Origin: an uncultured Opitutia bacterium
GTDB taxonomy: Bacteria > Verrucomicrobiota > Verrucomicrobiia > Opitutales > Opitutaceae
Direction of reading: 5' to 3'
Length of the DNA: 64,000 bases
Assembly (NCBI GenBank): GCA_903896015.1
Contig: CAITWF010000108.1
Span: 49,656-113,655, forward strand
Shown: positions 9,786-19,080 of the stretch, piece after piece
Layout of the letters: every line of letters starts with the position of its first letter
How positions within the stretch are numbered: position 1 is the first letter of the stretch
Notes under the pieces: generated by a model
Seen by the model: only the letters and a program-made list of their open reading frames with translations
Databases searched by the model: none
What the model was told of the DNA's origin: nothing
Position numbers and translations under genes: made by a program

Positions 9786-12700
9786 ATGAATCCCACTCCG
9801 TCCGTCCTCTGGCGGCAGCGCCGTTCGCTGCTCGCCGTTATTCCGTCCCTCCTGCTCCCCCATCTGGCTCTAGCCCAGCCGGTCCCAGCCAAGCCGCCTG
9901 CGACCGTATCGCCAGGCACCGACGAAGTTGTTGAGCTCACTCCCTTTCAGGTGGATGCCTCTAAGGACAGCGGCTACTTCGGTGCGAACACGATGTCCGG
10001 CACCCGCCTCAACTCCCGCGTGCAGGATCTCGGCGGCTCGATCACCGTGGTGACCAAGGCGCAACTCGACGACACTGCCTCGATCGACATCAACGACATT
10101 TTCAAATACGAGGCGAACACCGAGGGGATCTACGATTTCACCGCGATCACGACCTCCTCTCCGACGGCCGACATCATCCAGGGCGGCTCCGCCACCTCGG
10201 GTGGCCCACAGCTCGCCACGCGCGTTCGCGGCCTCACGGCGCCGAACATCACCATCGACTATTTTACGCACACCGCGCGCATCCCGATCGACAGCTACAT
10301 CCTCGACTCCGTCGAGATCAGCCGCGGGCCGAATTCGTCGGTCGCCGGCCTCGGCAGCCCCTCGGGCACGATTAATCAAAACACCGCACCCGCCAACCTC
10401 AGGCGCGATTCGAACCAAGCCGTTTTTCGCGCCGACAGCTACGGCGGCTACCGCGCGAGCCTCAATCTCAACCGCGTCCTCTGGAAGGACAAACTCGCAG
10501 TGCGTGTCGCCGCGCTCTACGGCGATCAGGAATACAAGCAAAAGCCGTCCTACGATCTGACGAAGCGCATCTACGGCACGCTGACCTACAAGCCGTTTAA
10601 GTTCACGACCCTTAATCTCAGGGCGGAGCACTACGCCGAAAGCCGCCAGGCGCCGAACTCGCTCACCCCGCGCGACGGCGTCAGCGAATGGATCGCCGCG
10701 GGCAAGCCGACGTGGAATCCGCTCACGTTCACCGCCACGACGAGCAACGGCGCCAAGACCGTCCTCACCGCCGCGCAGGATAACACCGCTGCGTTTCCCG
10801 CCGGCCTCTACGTCAACACCACGACTTATACGCGCCCCAGCTTCTTCATCGACGGCGGACAGGTGCAGCTCTGGGAAATCAACCGTCTCGGCACATCGAA
10901 CAATCCGAACAATTCCACGGCGAGCAACGTGCGGTTGCTTGCCTCCGGCTCCGCTTACATGCGCGGCTTGGTAAACTCTAATACGCTCTACACCACGCCG
11001 GGCATCACCAACAAGTCGCTCTACGACTGGACCTCGATCAACGCCGTCCCGACCAATTGGAATTACGATCACGCCGCGCTCTACACCGCCGAGCTCGAGC
11101 AGAAGATCTACGACACGCTTTATTTCCGCGCCGCGTGGCATCTCGAAGATTCCGTGGAGTATAATCGCAACATCACCTCGCCCACGCTGCAGGTTGATGT
11201 TAACCAGTTCCTGCTCGACGGCCGCGCGAATCCCTATTTCCAGCGACCGTATATCTCCTCGATTGAGCCGTCGATCTTCCGTCTGCCGGAATACAATGAC
11301 GCCAAGCAGGCCGCGCTTACCTACAGCCTCGATCTTTCGCAGCGCCCGGGAGTGCTCGGCTGGCTCGGCCGCCACCAGCTCGGTGCGAACTACGAGAGCC
11401 GCTTCGTCACGCAAGGCACGTTCCGTTACCGTGAGGCGGTCTCCGATCCGAATCACATCTGGCTGACGCCCGGCGCCATCAATTACACCAACGGCGCCGC
11501 GATTGGCCGCCCGGATTATGTTTATTACGTCGGGCCCACCGGCGCGGTCGGCTACACGCCCGGCTATACGCCGCCGAAGTCTGGCGTCGCTGGAAATTTC
11601 AATTTCAACTGGTTCAACGGCGCGACCAACCAGTGGGTGAGCGAGCCGGCCGCGTTCAATACGCTGCCCTATATCACCAGTCTCACGCGGCAAGAAACCA
11701 CCACACATTCCGCTACGTGGCAGGGTAGTCTGTTCAAGGATTATCTGGTCGTGACCGGTGGGCTCCGCAAGGACGCCTACCGCACGCGCAACTCCCTTAC
11801 CGGCGCGGTGGTGGACGGCAACACCGGCCTCTTCACTTACGACGCGTTGAAAAACTGGGGTCCTTGGACCTACGCCTCCGGCCCCACGCGCTTCATCAGT
11901 GGCGTGCTCTATCCGTTCCACACCCGGGTGCTGGGCCTCACTTACAGCCGCTCGAGCTCGTTCCAGCCGCAACCGCAGGCCGTCGATCTTTTCGACAACC
12001 TGCTGCCCAACACCTACGGGCACGGCCAGGACGCGGGCGCGTTTGTCAATCTGCTCGGCAACAAGCTCGTCCTCTCAGTCAAGTTCTACAAAACCACGAT
12101 CGCCAACGACCGCACCTCGAACTCCACGATCGGCAGTCGCATCGCGCGCATCGAGGAAGGCGGCGTCCTAGCCGGCACGAGCGCGGACACGTTCAGTCTC
12201 TACAACTTCGGCCAGGCAGTCGCGAAGCAACGCCTCGGGAACTCCGCGAGTCAGGCGCAAATCGACGCCGTGGCCGCCACCGTCACCCAATTTCCGACCG
12301 GCATTCAAAACGCGGTCGCAGCCAGCAACTCCGGCGCCGCGATCCGCGGCACCGCTGACACCGAGGCGAAAGGCGCCGAGCTCGAGCTCACCTACAACCC
12401 GACGAACAACTGGGCGATCAAGTTTTCCGGCGCGCAGACCGAATCGATCAACAAAACTATCGAAAACAATCTCCAGAGCTACATCGATTCGCGACTGACC
12501 TTCTGGCAAAACGTCAAAGATGATCAGGGGCTCACGTGGTGGGATGGCAAGTCCCCGCTGGCGCCCACGGGCACCTCGTCGGCCCAGAATTTCTACAACG
12601 TCAACGTCGTCGTTCCCATTCGCCTCGATCAGGCGCTACTCGGCAAGTCCAACCCGCAGGTGAAAAAATACACCTGGCGCCTTCTCAGCACCTATCGCTT

Positions 12701-13046
12701 TTCCGAAGGCAAGTTGAAGAACGTCTCCGTAGGCGGTGCCGTGCGCTGGGACGACAAGAGTGTGATCGGCTACCTCGCCGGCGCGCCCGACGCCGATGGC
12801 ATCGTCCGCACGCTCGACGTAAACAAGGGCGTCTACGACCCCTCGCGCTACGCGGCCGACTTTTGGGTCAACTACACGATGAAACTTTACCACGACAAAG
12901 TCCGCGCGAAGATCCAGTTGAACCTGACTAACGCGTTTGAAAACGGTGGCTTGCGCACCGTCGGCGTCAACCCAGACGGCTCACCCTTCAACTTCCGCAT
13001 CATCAACCCGCGGCAGTTCGTGCTCTCCTCGACGTTTGACTTCTAA
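9786..13046 (+). CDS. TonB-dependent outer-membrane receptor (LacI-linked)
   Basis: A 1086-residue receptor. Residues 1-30 form a signal peptide ending in ALAQ. A TonB-box-like VVELTPFQV follows, then a plug domain that starts MSGTRLNSRVQDLGGS and contains ISRGPNSSVAGLGSPSG, then a long barrel ending in SSTFDF. It is a clear paralogue of the 4020-7484 receptor: shared runs include IDINDIFKYE/IDINDIFQYE, IPIDSYILDS/IPIDAYNIDS and the C-terminal NPDGSPFNFRIINPRQF. It lacks the EF-hand-like insert. It is divergent from a LacI regulator and has its own terminator, so it is probably an inducible single-gene unit for carbohydrate import. Confidence 0.94.
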   Translation: MNPTPSVLWRQRRSLLAVIPSLLLPHLALAQPVPAKPPATVSPGTDEVVELTPFQVDASKDSGYFGANTMSGTRLNSRVQDLGGSITVVTKAQLDDTASIDINDIFKYEANTEGIYDFTAITTSSPTADIIQGGSATSGGPQLATRVRGLTAPNITIDYFTHTARIPIDSYILDSVEISRGPNSSVAGLGSPSGTINQNTAPANLRRDSNQAVFRADSYGGYRASLNLNRVLWKDKLAVRVAALYGDQEYKQKPSYDLTKRIYGTLTYKPFKFTTLNLRAEHYAESRQAPNSLTPRDGVSEWIAAGKPTWNPLTFTATTSNGAKTVLTAAQDNTAAFPAGLYVNTTTYTRPSFFIDGGQVQLWEINRLGTSNNPNNSTASNVRLLASGSAYMRGLVNSNTLYTTPGITNKSLYDWTSINAVPTNWNYDHAALYTAELEQKIYDTLYFRAAWHLEDSVEYNRNITSPTLQVDVNQFLLDGRANPYFQRPYISSIEPSIFRLPEYNDAKQAALTYSLDLSQRPGVLGWLGRHQLGANYESRFVTQGTFRYREAVSDPNHIWLTPGAINYTNGAAIGRPDYVYYVGPTGAVGYTPGYTPPKSGVAGNFNFNWFNGATNQWVSEPAAFNTLPYITSLTRQETTTHSATWQGSLFKDYLVVTGGLRKDAYRTRNSLTGAVVDGNTGLFTYDALKNWGPWTYASGPTRFISGVLYPFHTRVLGLTYSRSSSFQPQPQAVDLFDNLLPNTYGHGQDAGAFVNLLGNKLVLSVKFYKTTIANDRTSNSTIGSRIARIEEGGVLAGTSADTFSLYNFGQAVAKQRLGNSASQAQIDAVAATVTQFPTGIQNAVAASNSGAAIRGTADTEAKGAELELTYNPTNNWAIKFSGAQTESINKTIENNLQSYIDSRLTFWQNVKDDQGLTWWDGKSPLAPTGTSSAQNFYNVNVVVPIRLDQALLGKSNPQVKKYTWRLLSTYRFSEGKLKNVSVGGAVRWDDKSVIGYLAGAPDADGIVRTLDVNKGVYDPSRYAADFWVNYTMKLYHDKVRAKIQLNLTNAFENGGLRTVGVNPDGSPFNFRIINPRQFVLSSTFDF

Positions 13047-13075
13047 CTACGCCGCCCCCGCGGCGCTTACCCTTG

Positions 13076-13105
13076 CTCTCCGGCCGCCCGGCCGGAGAGT
13101 TTTTT
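13076..13105 (+). terminator. Rho-independent terminator of the second receptor gene
   Basis: A perfect 10-bp stem (CTCTCCGGCC at 13076-13085 and GGCCGGAGAG at 13090-13099) with a GCCC loop is followed by six T residues. Confidence 0.92.
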
Positions 13106-13179
13106 GTGTCCGCGCAAACGGCGCAGGGTGATTGCCAAGCGCCGTCCGCTGCGGAACGCTCTGCCCTCTCCGCCTGCCG

Positions 13180-14427
13180 ATGAAAACCTTCAGCCGCCAC
13201 GCGCGCGCTCTCCAGTGGCTCGATCACCGCTTCGGCTTGCCGCTGTGCTGGTTGCTCACCGGTGCGCGGCGCGTGCGAGATGCGTTCGGACCCGGAGCGC
13301 CGTCGGGCGCAGGTTGGCGCAGCATCGTGTTCGTCAAGCTGGCCGAACAGGGCTCGACCGTGCTCGCAGCGGCGACTCTGCGCGCCGCCGTCGATCGCGT
13401 CGGCCGCGCCCGTGTCTTCATTCTCGTGTTCGAGGACAACCGTTTCATCGTTGACGTGCTCGGTCTCCTCCCGCCGGAGAACGTCCTCACCATCCAGACG
13501 CGTTCCCCATGGACGATGGCGGTGAGCGCGCTGCGGCAACTGCGCGCCTTGCGCCGTCGGCGCATCGAGGCCTGCGTGGACCTGGAATTTTTCGCGCGCT
13601 CCTCGGCGGCAATCAGTTATCTGACCGGCGCCCGCTGGCGCAGCGGATTTCACACGTGGTTCGGCGACGGCCCCTACCGCGGCGACCTCCTCACGCACCG
13701 CGTGCTCTACAATCCGCATCTGCACACGAGCGCGGCCTTCGCCTCGCTGCTCGCAGCGCTCAATGCCGATCCGGACAAGATGCCACTGCTGGACGCGCGC
13801 ATCGCGGTCGCGGCAGAGTTGCCGCGCTTCCACACCACCGACGCCGAACGCTTAGAGGTCTCTACGCTGCTCGCCGCCGCAGGCATCCCGGCGGACGCAC
13901 CGCTGATTCTCCTCAACGCCAACGCCGGAGATCTCCTGCCGCTCCGCCGCTGGGCCGGCGCCAACTACGTCGCGCTCGCGCAACGCCTGCTCCGGGAATT
14001 CGATCGCGCCGTGATCGCGTTTACCGGCTCGCCGGAGGAGGCGGCGGCGACCGCAGAACTGGTCCGAGCGGTGGACTCGCCACGGTGCGTGGACCTGGCC
14101 GGCCGCACTTCACTCCGCCAACTCATGGTCGTCTACGAGCGGGCCGACGTGCTCGTGACCAACGACAGCGGTCCGGCGCATTTCGCGGCGCTCACCGGTA
14201 TCGATGTCGTTGCGCTCTTCGGGCCGGAGACACCCGCGTTGTTCGCCGCCCTCGGGCCGCGCAGCCATCCGCTCTGGGCCGGCATCCCGTGCAGCCCGTG
14301 CGTCAACGCCTATAACAACCGCCGAACCGCGTGCCGTGACAACATCTGCATGCAGCGTCTCAGCGTCGACCTCGTGTTCGCGAAAGTCGGCGAGATTTGC
14401 CGGCGGCGCGTCGCCCCGTCCGTGTGA
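13180..14427 (+). CDS. Glycosyltransferase family 9 (heptosyltransferase-like)
   Basis: A 415-residue GT-B fold sugar transferase of family GT9, the family of the ADP-heptose:LPS heptosyltransferases. It acts on the cytoplasmic side during lipopolysaccharide or other glycan assembly. The nucleotide-sugar site is visible in LVTNDSGPAHFAALTG (near residue 325) and in the following ALFGPETP. The family run LILLNANAGDLLPLRRW lies before it. The Cys-rich segment PCSPCVNAYNNRRTACRDN near the C terminus fits a common GT9 variant. The stop codon overlaps the GTG start of the next gene (GTGA), so the two are translationally coupled. The donor sugar is not predictable. Confidence 0.88.
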   Translation: MKTFSRHARALQWLDHRFGLPLCWLLTGARRVRDAFGPGAPSGAGWRSIVFVKLAEQGSTVLAAATLRAAVDRVGRARVFILVFEDNRFIVDVLGLLPPENVLTIQTRSPWTMAVSALRQLRALRRRRIEACVDLEFFARSSAAISYLTGARWRSGFHTWFGDGPYRGDLLTHRVLYNPHLHTSAAFASLLAALNADPDKMPLLDARIAVAAELPRFHTTDAERLEVSTLLAAAGIPADAPLILLNANAGDLLPLRRWAGANYVALAQRLLREFDRAVIAFTGSPEEAAATAELVRAVDSPRCVDLAGRTSLRQLMVVYERADVLVTNDSGPAHFAALTGIDVVALFGPETPALFAALGPRSHPLWAGIPCSPCVNAYNNRRTACRDNICMQRLSVDLVFAKVGEICRRRVAPSV

Positions 14428-16319
14428 CCCGCGGCGCTCCATCTCCGGCGAAGCTGCGCCTGCTCGACTTCGCGCGGGTGGCCGTGCTGGCCCTGGCAGT
14501 ATGGTGGATCTACGCGCCCGCGCTGCACGGTGACTGGCTGTGGGACGACAACTCCGAGATCACGACCAATCGCGAGCTACGCGATCCCGCGGGCTGGTGG
14601 CACGCGTGGGTGGCACCGGCCGGCCCCGATTATTTTCCGCTGAAGACGGACGTGCAGTGGCTCCAGTGGCGCGCGTGGGGTGGAGCGTCGACGTTGGGCT
14701 ACCATCTCGCCAACGTCGCACTACATCTCGCGAGTGCGCTGCTCGCGTGGCGTATATTGCGGCGGCTCGGCCTACGCTTCGCGTGGCTCGGCGGGTTGCT
14801 ATTCGCCGTCCATCCGATCGCGGTGGAGTCCGTGGCATGGATCGCGGAACTGAAGAACGCCCTCTCGCTGCCGCTGCTGCTGCTGGCTTTCGACGCGTGG
14901 CTGGATTTCGAGGAGCGCGCCGTTCGTTCGGCCTACGTGCGCGCGTGGCTGTGGTTTCTTGCCGCGCTGCTCAGCAAAAGCTCCGTCGTGATGTTTCCGG
15001 TCGTGCTCGGGCTGCTCGCGTGGTGGAAACGCGGCCGGATCAGTCGCCTCGACGCCGTCCGCCTTGCGCCGTTTTATCTGTTTTCGTTGCTGCTCGGCCT
15101 CGTGACGATCTCGTTCCAACGCCGCGCAATGAGCGGCTGGCAACCGCCGGAGTCGGGCGTGCTAGAGTGCGTGGCGAATGCCGGCCGCGCCTTCGCCTTC
15201 TACCTCGGCAAGTGTCTCTGGCCCGACGCGCTCGCGCCGATCTATACACGATGGTCCGAGGGTAACGCGCTGGCTGCGGGCGTGGCGGCATGGCTGGCGA
15301 TCGCGGCGATGGTGGTCGTCTGCTGGCGGGCGCGCGCGACGTGGGGGCGGCACGCGTTGCTCGGACTGGGTTTCTTCGGTATCAATTTGGTTCCCGTCTT
15401 AGGCTTGGTCCCGATGTCCTATCAACACATCGCGCCCGTCGCGGATCATTTTGCGTATGTGTCGTTGCTCGGCGTGACGGGCTTGGTCGTTGCTGTGGGC
15501 GAGACGTTGGCTTCGCGGGGCGAGCCAACTCGGCGGTGGGCTCTATCACTTGCGTTGAGTGGTGCGGCCGGCGCGCTGGCGATCACGAGCCGGAGTTATG
15601 CCGCCGCATTTGCCGGCCCCGAAGCGCTCTGGACGCTCGCGATCGAGCGCAATCCCCAAGCCTGGCTGGCGCGAAACAACCTCGGCGCGCTGCGCCTGAA
15701 ACAGGAGCGCTGGGCCGAGGCCGCTACCCAACTCGAGGCGGCGATCCGGTTTTGGCCGTACGACGCGCCCGCCCACACCAACCTTGGCAGCGCCCTCGCG
15801 CACCTCGGCCGCCTCGATGAGGCGCTCGCCCAGCAGCGTGAGGCCGTGCGCCTTGAGCCCGACTCGGCCGATGCGCACTTCAACCTCGCCAACACGTTCG
15901 CCATCACGGGCCGGCTAGACGAGGCCATTGCCCATTACCGGGCCGCAGTGCGGGTCGCACCGGGTCTACCCGACGTCCGTCACAATTTCGCCAACACCCT
16001 CGTCCGCGCCGGTCGCCTGTCCGAGGCGATGGCGCAATATCGCGAGGCGCTGCGCCTCCAGCCAAACTCCTTCGAGTCCGAACTCAACCTCGGCAACGCG
16101 CTCGCCGCGGCGGGGCAGATGCGCGAGGCCGCGGACCACTTCGAGGCGGCCGCGCGGCTCAACCCGGATTCCGGCGAAGCCCACTACTGCCTCGCCGACG
16201 CCCTTGTCGAACTGGGCCGCGCCTCCGAGGCTCTCGCGCACTACGAAACGGCGGCGCGGCTCAAGCCCGACGACGCTGAGCTTCGCGCCCGCCTCGAGCA
16301 GGTGCGCCGCCAGCGGTGA
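14424..16319 (+). CDS. TMTC-like GT-C membrane protein with C-terminal TPR repeats
   Basis: A 631-residue protein with about ten membrane helices (residues 15-400) followed by six or seven TPR repeats, with signatures such as AHTNLGSALAHLGRLDEAL. The first extracytoplasmic loop has the acidic pair D41-D42 (WLWDDNSEIT), as in GT-C transferases that use lipid-linked sugars. The run FAVHPIAVESVAWIAELKN closely resembles the conserved loop of eukaryotic TMTC O-mannosyltransferases. The GTG at 14424 is preferred over the upstream TTG at 14397 because it gives the GTGA coupling with the glycosyltransferase. A paralogue lies at 50947-52914. The activity, protein or lipid glycosylation outside the inner membrane, is inferred. 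Confidence 0.8.
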   Translation: MTRGAPSPAKLRLLDFARVAVLALAVWWIYAPALHGDWLWDDNSEITTNRELRDPAGWWHAWVAPAGPDYFPLKTDVQWLQWRAWGGASTLGYHLANVALHLASALLAWRILRRLGLRFAWLGGLLFAVHPIAVESVAWIAELKNALSLPLLLLAFDAWLDFEERAVRSAYVRAWLWFLAALLSKSSVVMFPVVLGLLAWWKRGRISRLDAVRLAPFYLFSLLLGLVTISFQRRAMSGWQPPESGVLECVANAGRAFAFYLGKCLWPDALAPIYTRWSEGNALAAGVAAWLAIAAMVVVCWRARATWGRHALLGLGFFGINLVPVLGLVPMSYQHIAPVADHFAYVSLLGVTGLVVAVGETLASRGEPTRRWALSLALSGAAGALAITSRSYAAAFAGPEALWTLAIERNPQAWLARNNLGALRLKQERWAEAATQLEAAIRFWPYDAPAHTNLGSALAHLGRLDEALAQQREAVRLEPDSADAHFNLANTFAITGRLDEAIAHYRAAVRVAPGLPDVRHNFANTLVRAGRLSEAMAQYREALRLQPNSFESELNLGNALAAAGQMREAADHFEAAARLNPDSGEAHYCLADALVELGRASEALAHYETAARLKPDDAELRARLEQVRRQR

Positions 16320-16385
16320 CGGACTGTCAGCGCGCTTTCCGGACTGACATTCCGCTCCGCAACCCGCACAAAAATTCTCCCTGCT

Positions 16386-17585
16386 ATGAACTCCTCCCAA
16401 CTCCGCCGCGCCCGCGTCGCCCTCGAATCGTTCGCCATCGAAACGCCCTCCTGGGGCTTTGCCGACACCGGCACGCGCTTCGGAAAATTTTTTCAGGACG
16501 CCTCCGCGATCGATCTCGGCGACAAACTCGCTGACGCCGGTCACGTCCATGCGCTCACCGGCTGCTGCCCGTCGGTCGCGGTCCACGTGCTGTGGGACTT
16601 CAAGCCCGGCGAGGATCCGAAAAAAGTCGCGCGGCTCGCCCGCAAACACGGCGTGAAGATCGGCTCGATCAACCCGAATCTCTTTCAGGATCAGTGCTAC
16701 AAGTGGGGTTCATTCGGCAATAACGACGCTGGCGTTCGTGCGCGTGCGCTCCAGCACTGCGTCGACTCTGTCGCGATCGGCAAGGCGGTGAACAGCGAGT
16801 ATGTTTCGCTCTGGTTCGCCGACGGCATGAACTATCCGGGGCAGGGCAGCATCCGCGGTCGCAAGCACACCTTCGAGGAATCGCTCCGCGCGCTGCACAA
16901 GAAACTCGGCCCGAAGCAAACGATGCTCGTGGAATACAAGCCGTTCGAACCCGCGTTCTACGCGACCGACATCGCCGACTGGGGCATGGCGCTGCTGCTC
17001 GCAAAAAAGGCCGGCCCGCGCGCGAAGGTGCTCGTCGACACTGGCCACCACTATTCCGCGCAAAACATCGAGCAGATCGTCGCGTGGCTCCTCGACGAGG
17101 ACATGCTCGGCGGCTTCCACTTCAACGACCGCCGCTACGCCGACGACGATCTCACGCTCGGATCGATCGATCCCTACCAGGTCTTTCGCATCTTCCACGA
17201 AATTCACTTTTTCGCTGCCGACCGCGGCCGCGCCCCGAAGATCGCCTACATGATTGATCAGTCGCACAACGAGAAACCCAAGATCGAGGCGACGATCCAG
17301 ACCGTCGTCATGGCGCAGGAACTCTTCGCGAAGGCCGCCATCGTCGATCACGACGCGCTCCGTCGCGCACAGGCTAAGAACAACGTCGTCGACGCCGAAC
17401 TCATCCTGAAGCAGGCGTTCTTCACCGACGTCTCGCCTGCGATCGCAGCATGGCGCAAGGCGAACAAACTTCCGGCCGATCCGCTCGCTGAGCATCGCCG
17501 CACTGGCTACGCGAAGAATGCTACCACCGATCGCCGCGCCCGCCGTAAGGCGCTGGGCATCGTGCAGGGCGGCAGCTACGCGTGA
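16386..17585 (+). CDS. rhaI: L-rhamnose isomerase (RhaI type)
   Basis: A 399-residue TIM-barrel, metal-dependent sugar isomerase that converts L-rhamnose to L-rhamnulose. It resembles the Pseudomonas stutzeri-type L-rhamnose isomerase (RhaI) and not enterobacterial RhaA. Metal-binding and catalytic runs expected of the family are visible: LVEYKPFEPAFYATD, VLVDTGHHYSAQN and GGFHFNDRRYADDDLTLGS. The C-terminal half is strongly conserved (FFTDVSPAI, HRRTGYAKNATTDRRARR). No other rhamnose genes are adjacent, so it is either a single-gene unit or part of a scattered pathway. Confidence 0.9.
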   Translation: MNSSQLRRARVALESFAIETPSWGFADTGTRFGKFFQDASAIDLGDKLADAGHVHALTGCCPSVAVHVLWDFKPGEDPKKVARLARKHGVKIGSINPNLFQDQCYKWGSFGNNDAGVRARALQHCVDSVAIGKAVNSEYVSLWFADGMNYPGQGSIRGRKHTFEESLRALHKKLGPKQTMLVEYKPFEPAFYATDIADWGMALLLAKKAGPRAKVLVDTGHHYSAQNIEQIVAWLLDEDMLGGFHFNDRRYADDDLTLGSIDPYQVFRIFHEIHFFAADRGRAPKIAYMIDQSHNEKPKIEATIQTVVMAQELFAKAAIVDHDALRRAQAKNNVVDAELILKQAFFTDVSPAIAAWRKANKLPADPLAEHRRTGYAKNATTDRRARRKALGIVQGGSYA

Positions 17586-17679
17586 TGGGCGTCTAGGGTG
17601 AGATGCTTATTCGGCAACTCCCTGCTCGACGCGCCGATGCACAACACGCAAGTTCTCGGCCGCGTCCCCCCGCGTGCCC

Positions 17680-19080
17680 ATGGACCTTACGACTCTCCGT
17701 CCAGTCGATTCAAACGGTCTTGCTCCGTCTCTTGACGACGACGCGTGGGAAGATCTCCTCAATTATATCGAGGAGAAGCGTGTTATCCCGATCGTCGGGC
17801 CGGAGTTGCTCCGCGTGGAGACCGACGCCGGTCCGCGCCTGCTCTACGATTGGCTGGCGGAGAAACTCGCTGCGCGGCTCAACGTCGCGACGAGCACGCT
17901 GCCGGCGCCGTTCACGCTCAACGATGTCGTCTGCCAGTTCCTTGCCGCGCGTGGCCGGCGCGAGGAAGCCTACACGCGGCTGCGCACGATTCTGCGCGAA
18001 ACAAATTTTGCGACCCCACCCGCACTGAAGCAGCTCGCCCAGATCACTGACTTCAATCTCTACGTCACGACGACGTTCGACCCGTTGCTCGAGCAGGCGA
18101 TCAACGCCGAGCGCTTCGGCGGTGCGGCCTCGACGGAGGTGATCGCCTATTCGCCAAATCGCGTGGCCGATCTCACGGTCGAGCGCGAACACCAGCAGCG
18201 GCCCGTCGTCTATCACCTGCTTGGCCGACTCTCGGCGTCGCCGACCTATGTCATTTCCGACGAGGACACGCTGGAGTTCATCTGCGCGCTGCAGAGCGAG
18301 CATCTCACACCGGAAAAGCTTTTTCACGAGCTCGAGCACAACCACCTTCTCCTCATCGGGGGGAATTTCTCCAACTGGCTCGCCCGTTTTTTCCTCCGCA
18401 TGGCGAAGCGCCGCCGGCTCTCCGACCCGCGCGATGTGGGCGAGGTGCTGGCTGACGACACCTCGCTGCGCGACGGCCGCCTCGTCTCGTTTCTCCAGCA
18501 GGTGAGTGCACGCACGCGGATGTTCGACGGTGCGGAGAAATTTGTCGCCGAGTTGCATCGCCGCTGGATGCAACGGCGCGGGCATGAGGACGTCACGCTC
18601 CCGGCCTTCGCGGTGCAGCGGTTTCTCCCGCCCGCGCGCGAGATGCCCGACAACGCCATTTTCATCAGCTATGCCCGCGAGGATTTGCCCGCCGTGCAGC
18701 GGCTGAAGGCGGCGCTTGACGCCGCCGGGGTCACCACATGGTTCGACATGGAGCGGCTCGAAAGCGGCGACGACTACGACCGGAAGATTCGCACGAATAT
18801 TTCGCGCTGCGCGTTCTTCGTGCCGGTGATTTCGGCGACGACGCAGCGGCGGCTCGAGGCGTATTTCCGCCGCGAGTGGAGTTACGCGACCGATCGCGCG
18901 CGCAACATTGCCGAGGGCGCGGTGTTCATCCTGCCCGTGTGTATCGACGACACGACCGAAGCCGCCGCGCTCGTGCCCGAAAAATTCAAGGCGCTGCACT
19001 TCACGCGGATTCCTAGCGGTGAACCCCCGCCGGAATTCGCCCGCCGCTTGCTCGAACTTACGGGAGGCCGCCGCGCATGA
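17680..19080 (+). CDS. SIR2-like/TIR fusion protein
   Basis: A 466-residue cytoplasmic protein. Residues about 20-290 form a SIR2-like fold. The nucleotide loop reads VIPIVGPELL (35-44), TTTFDPLLE (130-138) stands where active relatives have TTNYD, and YHLLGRLS (178-185) keeps the His. Residues about 325-455 form a TIR domain: NAIFISYARED, WFDMERLESGDDYD and YFRREWSYA, with E399 as the likely catalytic Glu. The expected SIR2 Asn is Thr (T132), so the TIR half is the better candidate NADase or signal producer. GTG 17674 is two codons upstream of the chosen ATG 17680. The stop overlaps the ATG of the STAND gene (ATGA), so the two are coupled. The role, immune or stress signalling, is inferred. 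Confidence 0.85.
   Translation: MDLTTLRPVDSNGLAPSLDDDAWEDLLNYIEEKRVIPIVGPELLRVETDAGPRLLYDWLAEKLAARLNVATSTLPAPFTLNDVVCQFLAARGRREEAYTRLRTILRETNFATPPALKQLAQITDFNLYVTTTFDPLLEQAINAERFGGAASTEVIAYSPNRVADLTVEREHQQRPVVYHLLGRLSASPTYVISDEDTLEFICALQSEHLTPEKLFHELEHNHLLLIGGNFSNWLARFFLRMAKRRRLSDPRDVGEVLADDTSLRDGRLVSFLQQVSARTRMFDGAEKFVAELHRRWMQRRGHEDVTLPAFAVQRFLPPAREMPDNAIFISYAREDLPAVQRLKAALDAAGVTTWFDMERLESGDDYDRKIRTNISRCAFFVPVISATTQRRLEAYFRREWSYATDRARNIAEGAVFILPVCIDDTTEAAALVPEKFKALHFTRIPSGEPPPEFARRLLELTGGRRA

Noticed and set aside
9870..12023. A 717-codon open frame on the minus strand
   Set aside because: It is wholly inside the second receptor gene, antisense, with Arg/Gly/Ala-rich composition and no family features; a GC-rich shadow.
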